Shown piece after piece: positions 61,277 through 64,000 of a stretch of DNA of 64,000 bases; the first letter of the stretch is position 1, and the number at the start of each line of letters is the position of its first letter. Below the pieces are notes generated by a model, which worked only from the letters and a program-made list of their open reading frames with translations, was not told the DNA's origin and did not search any database. Made by a program: the position numbers and the translations under genes. Origin of the DNA: JADFNB01 sp036397455 (lineage in GTDB: Bacteria > Gemmatimonadota > Gemmatimonadetes > Gemmatimonadales > GWC2-71-9); the NCBI GenBank assembly GCA_036397455.1, contig DASWIX010000074.1:23434-87433 (forward strand), read 5' to 3'.

Positions 61277-61421
61277 TCGCCGACCGTCTGCGCTAAACCG
61301 TTGCATGTGTTGTCGTTACGGATTTGGCGACCCGCGCGGCGCGCGGCGAACGACCAGTTCTCGGAGAGGGAAGTCCGAAAGCTGGACGCGCGGTGCACCG
61401 TGTCTCGATACCACAACGACA

Positions 61422-61445
61422 AAGCGCGCCCTTGCGAGCGCGCTT
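61422..61445 (-). terminator. Terminator after the HPt gene
   Basis: AAGCGCGC and GCGCGCTT form an 8-base perfect stem with an 8-base loop. On the minus strand the stem is followed by TTTGTCGTT. It lies 30 bases past the HPt stop and separates the two chemosensory transcription units. Confidence 0.7.
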
Positions 61446-61474
61446 CTCAAGCCGACACACCGGATGCGGACGAG

Positions 61475-61906
61475 CTACGCGGTCGCCGCTTCGTGCTCCC
61501 GGCGGATGACATCCAGCTTCTCGATCAGCGCCCGATCGACCGGGCGCATGGCGCGTTGCGCCGCGATGTCCGATACGAGGCATCGCATACCCGCGATCGA
61601 GTGAGCGAACACGTTGGTCACAGCCGACCCCACGTCCTGTGCACGCGCGCTCACCGCCTTGGCAGCCAGCTCGGTGGCGCCGGCCAGGTCCGAAAGCGCG
61701 TTGAATCCGACCATCGCCGCGTTCCCGCGAACGGCGTGCGCGCCGCGCCAGAGCGATTCCGCTTCCGACCAGGCCGGCGGTGACTTCTGCAACCCCGACA
61801 ACCCGGTGCGCATCTCGCCAAGTCGCTGCTCAGCCTCCTGCAAGAAGATCGCCAGCAGCTCGTCACTGATCGGTCGTGGTTCGTCTCCCGTCGTGCCAAT
61901 CGTCAT
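61475..61906 (-). CDS. Histidine phosphotransfer (HPt) domain protein
   Basis: A 143-residue helical protein. Residues 14-100 form an HPt domain with phospho-His57 in WRGAHAVRGNAAMVGFNAL (H-x2-[KR]-G-x-A). A second helical pair follows (VDRALIEKLDVIRREHEA). It could pass phosphate between CheA and the nearby receivers. The ATG at 61906 has GAGGA upstream. In the same frame an open sequence runs back into the bactofilin gene, but only because that gene is frameshifted. Confidence 0.85.
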   Translation of the reverse strand: MTIGTTGDEPRPISDELLAIFLQEAEQRLGEMRTGLSGLQKSPPAWSEAESLWRGAHAVRGNAAMVGFNALSDLAGATELAAKAVSARAQDVGSAVTNVFAHSIAGMRCLVSDIAAQRAMRPVDRALIEKLDVIRREHEAATA

Positions 61907-61916
61907 CGATGATTCC

Positions 61917-62263
61917 TCAGGCGGACGCCGCCTGCACCGGTACGAGACCGGCGAGCGCGTCGTCACCTGCTGATGGGAGGGTATCGTGGGCGACCCGGAA
62001 CGTCCCGTTGATCCGTGCGCCTTCTTCGACTGCGGCGCGCAGCGCGCCACCACGTCGCCTTCGATCAGTCCCGTCGAACCGACGAGCACGTCGCCATCGG
62101 CGTGCACGGACCCTTTGACGACGCCGTCAACGCGGATCGCGCCGTCGCAGGCGACCGTCCCGACGATCGTGAGCCCCGGCGCCAGGACCGAGAGCTGGAG
62201 AGCGCCGGCGGCCGTGTCGGTGCCGCGTCCCTTACTGTTTCCGTGGTTCCGAAAGAGCATCAT
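61917..62263 (-). pseudogene. Bactofilin with internal deletion and frameshift
   Basis: Bactofilins polymerise into cytoskeletal filaments of beta-helical subunits. From ATG 62263 (strong GGGAGGAGAG site) residues 1-80 read as a bactofilin: LSVLAPGLTIVGTVACDGAI, RVDGVVKGSVHADGDVLVG and STGLIEGDVVAR. Near 62040 the frame changes: family-like sequence continues one frame over as LRAAVEEGARINGTFRVAHD and ends at a TGA at 61917, just before the HPt ribosome site. About 30 residues of the expected beta-helix (one or two more turns) are also missing between the two halves. In the uninterrupted frame the ORF runs out of bactofilin sequence and into the HPt gene. It may be a decaying gene or a sequence error. 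Confidence 0.7.
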
Positions 62264-62281
62264 GCCTCTCCTCCCTACCAC

Positions 62282-63157
62282 TCAGCTCGCGACCGCGAGG
62301 CTGTCGTTGGCCGCGTACGCAAGCTGTTGCCCCGCCAGCGCGAGCCAGTTCAGCGTGCCCGCCCAGGGGGGAACGGCCCCATCCTCCGGCAGCCGCCGTG
62401 CCGCGTGCCGCACGAAATCGCCGCTACCCAGTGTGGTGGCCGCCGCCGGTTTCGCCAGGAGGAATCCCTGCACCGTGTCCAGTCCCTCGCCGAGCACCGC
62501 CGCCAGGTCGTCGACGTTGTCGATCCCTTCGGCGACGGCGTAGGCACCGAAACTCCCCGCCAGGTCCCCGATGGACCGCAGGACGGCGCGACGATAGAAG
62601 TCCCGGCTGGATCCGGCGACCAGAAAGCGATCGATCTTGAAGTAGTCCGGACGGCACCCGAGGATCATGCGGTAGTTGGACTGCCCGAGGCCGATGTCGT
62701 CGAGCGCGAAACTGAACCCCGCTTCCCGCAACTGCAGCAGCACGTTCGCGAAGCGCTGCTCCGACCACGACGGCGAGTGCTCCACGATCTCCAGCGTAAT
62801 CCGTGACGCGGAGAACGGCGACGCCTCGACGAGGTCGAGCAGAAACCGCACGAATCCTTCGTCCTGCTCGAGCGTGATCGCGTGGACGTTCAGGGTCAGC
62901 CGCACCCCGCCGCCAAGGGCGAGCGCGGACTGGAGGATCTGCCGGATGCACATCCGATCGATCTGGGCCTCGGCGCGTTTCCGGCGGCCGTAGGCAAACA
63001 ACACCTCCGCCGACTCCAGGTTGGTTCCCTTGGGACCGCGCACCAATGCCTCGAACGCGTGCAGGTGCCAGCCCGTCGCGCGATGCTGCATGATCGGTTG
63101 GAACACCACGGTCAGATTGCCGGGCTGGAGTATCCGGTCGAGCATCGTCTCAGCCAT
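62282..63157 (-). CDS. EAL domain cyclic-di-GMP phosphodiesterase
   Basis: A 291-residue stand-alone EAL protein. Catalytic motifs appear intact: EALVRG near residue 36, the Asn in RLTLNVHAI, ITLEIVEHS, DDIGLGQSNYRM, the Lys in YFKIDRFLV, AVAEGIDN and the Gln in TVQGFLLAK. It lacks an attached GGDEF or sensor domain, so control must come from partners such as the receiver protein encoded just upstream, whose gene overlaps it by 8 bases. It should lower c-di-GMP and so link chemotaxis to motility or attachment. Confidence 0.9.
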   Translation of the reverse strand: MAETMLDRILQPGNLTVVFQPIMQHRATGWHLHAFEALVRGPKGTNLESAEVLFAYGRRKRAEAQIDRMCIRQILQSALALGGGVRLTLNVHAITLEQDEGFVRFLLDLVEASPFSASRITLEIVEHSPSWSEQRFANVLLQLREAGFSFALDDIGLGQSNYRMILGCRPDYFKIDRFLVAGSSRDFYRRAVLRSIGDLAGSFGAYAVAEGIDNVDDLAAVLGEGLDTVQGFLLAKPAAATTLGSGDFVRHAARRLPEDGAVPPWAGTLNWLALAGQQLAYAANDSLAVAS

Positions 63158-63581
63158 TCGACGACTCCATGCTGCGCCTGCCGCTCCACAGATCGGAGGC
63201 CTTTCCGAGACCCAGCAGTGCGAACGATTCGGACACGAGATCGGACAGGGGGATCGGCTTCTCGAGGAACGTGTCCGCGCCGCAGCGGCGGACCTCCGCC
63301 CGCAGTTCGCCCGACCCGTGCGCCGTGATCACGATGATGCGGGTTCGCGGACGGTGCTCGCGAATGTAGCGCACCAGCTCGAGGCCCTCGCGTCCATGAA
63401 TCCCGGTCAGACGCATGTCGGCAATCACGAGACCGTAATCGATCGCCGACACCAGCGCCTCCGCCTCCTCCCGTTCCCGCGCGGTGTCGACCTCCAGTCC
63501 ATACGCCTGGAGGTAGTCACGTACCGCATCGAGGACGGGTTGCTCATCGTCGACGATCAGGACGCGATGGTTCGACATCAT
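63150..63581 (-). CDS. Single-domain response regulator
   Basis: A 143-residue receiver with DD at 11-12, acceptor Asp55 in YGLVIADMRLTGIHG, Thr in IVITAHGSG and Lys in FLEKPIPLSDLV. A 25-residue tail follows the fold. I start at the ATGATG (63581); a GTG at 63596 is also in frame. It is the first gene of the unit controlled by the distal sigma-54 promoter and overlaps the EAL gene by 8 bases, so it may regulate the phosphodiesterase directly. Confidence 0.9.
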   Translation of the reverse strand: MMSNHRVLIVDDEQPVLDAVRDYLQAYGLEVDTAREREEAEALVSAIDYGLVIADMRLTGIHGREGLELVRYIREHRPRTRIIVITAHGSGELRAEVRRCGADTFLEKPIPLSDLVSESFALLGLGKASDLWSGRRSMESSNG

Positions 63582-63630
63582 CTGATTCTCAAGCACCTGG
63601 TCTCACTTTGTTGTGGTTCGCGACCGGCAA

Positions 63631-63647
63631 AAGCAAGACCAATGCCA
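63631..63647 (-). promoter_or_regulatory. Sigma-54 promoter for the receiver-EAL-bactofilin-HPt unit
   Basis: On the minus strand TGGCAT, 5 bases, TTGCTT fits the -24/-12 consensus, with GG and GC 10 bases apart and a T-rich stretch after the -12 box. Transcription would begin near 63620, about 40 bases before the receiver gene. Confidence 0.7.
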
Positions 63648-63699
63648 TGCGCCGCACGAGCCAGGCACCCGTGCAAACTGTTCAACGACAATCGCTTAG

Positions 63700-63720
63700 C
63701 AGGTTGCGGAAAAACTGAGC
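63700..63720. mobile_element. Possible terminal inverted repeat of an insertion sequence
   Basis: CAGGTTGCGGAAAAACTGAG resembles the ends of IS5-type elements and follows CTTAG, a possible target duplication. It lies about 130 bases past the transposase stop, a reasonable place for an element end. The partner end is outside the window, so this cannot be confirmed here. The bases between it and the transposase stop hold no gene. Confidence 0.35.
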
Positions 63721-63852
63721 ATGTGGACGGAATCACTCCTTGGGAGCCGTATTGATGTGGTTATGGCTGTTGCGGGCGGGTGCTCGTGGCCTGGTCGACC
63801 CATTGTTCCTCTCCGGAGGGGCCGGGTCCGTGGCGTTGTCGTGGCGTGGCGG

Positions 63853-64000
63853 TCATGATGCGCACGCTCCCGCCCGTATGAGTGTCCGCATCCGTACGAG
63901 GTTGTACGCCGCGTTGGTCAACGTGAAGATCCAGCCGACGTTCTCCCGGCCACGATGATGGAGTTTGCGCAGTCCCCCGATGGTCTTGCCCCAGCCGAAG
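63853..64000 (-). CDS. IS5-type transposase, C-terminal fragment (window edge)
   Basis: Translated directly from the minus strand, the last 48 residues before a TGA at 63853 read FGWGKTIGGLRKLHHRGREN, then VGWIFTLTNAAYNLVRMR and TLIRAGACAS. This is the typical C-terminus of DDE transposases of the IS5/IS1182 kind, where F-G-W-x-K-T and F-T-x-x-A-A-Y-N-L-V-R are conserved. The rest of the gene lies beyond the window. The element sits about 120 bases upstream of the first chemosensory gene. Confidence 0.85.
   Translation of the reverse strand, partial: FGWGKTIGGLRKLHHRGRENVGWIFTLTNAAYNLVRMRTLIRAGACAS

Noticed and set aside
61475..62281. A single 268-residue bactofilin-HPt fusion protein
   Set aside because: The HPt part has its own ATG and ribosome site, and the true bactofilin end is found one frame over with a stop just before it. 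The joint sequence between the domains is low-quality, Arg/Ser-rich read-through.
1..64000. CRISPR arrays, rRNA genes and prophage
   Set aside because: I saw no regularly spaced identical repeats, no rRNA-like sequence and no phage structural genes. The only short-period arrays are the 18-base array at 46.7 kb, the 9-base repeat at 38.07 kb and the 8-base duplication at 49.25 kb.

Overview
This 64-kb window is GC-rich and gene-dense and looks chromosomal. GTG and TTG starts are frequent, and 4-base ATGA or TGATG stop/start overlaps are common. The gene set fits a diderm soil or sediment bacterium, most likely of the Gemmatimonadota: a TonB-dependent receptor with a carboxypeptidase-regulatory domain, a tricorn-like protease, many beta-barrel proteins and lipoproteins, BshA (bacillithiol) and Bat/MoxR genes. 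That placement is inferred from gene content, not from a marker gene.

Layout. (1) 1-19.4 kb, minus strand: an almost gapless array of 18 genes running from scpA down to a membrane protein cut by the window edge. It holds scpA, scpB, rluB, a Rossmann dehydrogenase, moxR, a DUF58 gene, four Bat-type genes, mutL, miaA, bshA, uppP, birA, coaX and two uncharacterised genes. A good sigma-70 promoter sits upstream of scpA, back to back with a promoter for rpsT. (2) 19.6-24.7 kb: rpsT with a hairpin terminator, a coiled-coil zinc-ribbon protein, the pyrimidine genes pyrR-pyrB-pyrC, and a D-2-hydroxyacid dehydrogenase. (3) 24.8-32.6 kb: tRNA-Ser(CGA), a thioesterase, nhaA, two outer-membrane proteins, bifunctional ftcD and nadB. 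(4) 32.7-46.7 kb: a DUF4382 lipoprotein, an anti-sigma/ECF-sigma/TonB-receptor operon, a TolB-like lipoprotein, a large tricorn-like protease, a secreted esterase, a CoA-transferase/GNAT fusion and an FKBP lipoprotein followed by a GC-rich tandem repeat. (5) 46.9-49.5 kb: an MscS channel and the remains of a cation-chloride cotransporter. (6) 49.5-63.6 kb: a complete chemosensory cluster. (7) 63.7-64 kb: the 3' end of an insertion sequence.

The chemosensory cluster is the most interesting part. It has two transcription units, and each is preceded by a near-consensus sigma-54 (-24/-12) promoter. The upstream unit carries a lone receiver, an EAL domain protein, a frameshifted bactofilin and an HPt protein, and ends at a terminator. 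The downstream unit of 12 genes encodes CheY, CheA (without P2), CheW, a PstS-like/TonB-C fusion, a porin, a second short PstS-like protein, one chemoreceptor, a HEAT-repeat protein, CheR, CheB, CheY and CheC. Placing envelope-binding, TonB-like and porin genes inside a chemotaxis operon suggests a receptor that reads ligand capture or uptake at the cell envelope, with possible links to c-di-GMP and the bactofilin skeleton.

Two genes, the SLC12-type cotransporter and the bactofilin, show the same kind of damage: an apparent internal deletion combined with a frame change. Either they are real decaying genes or the assembly has collapsed here. Reads across both sites would decide.
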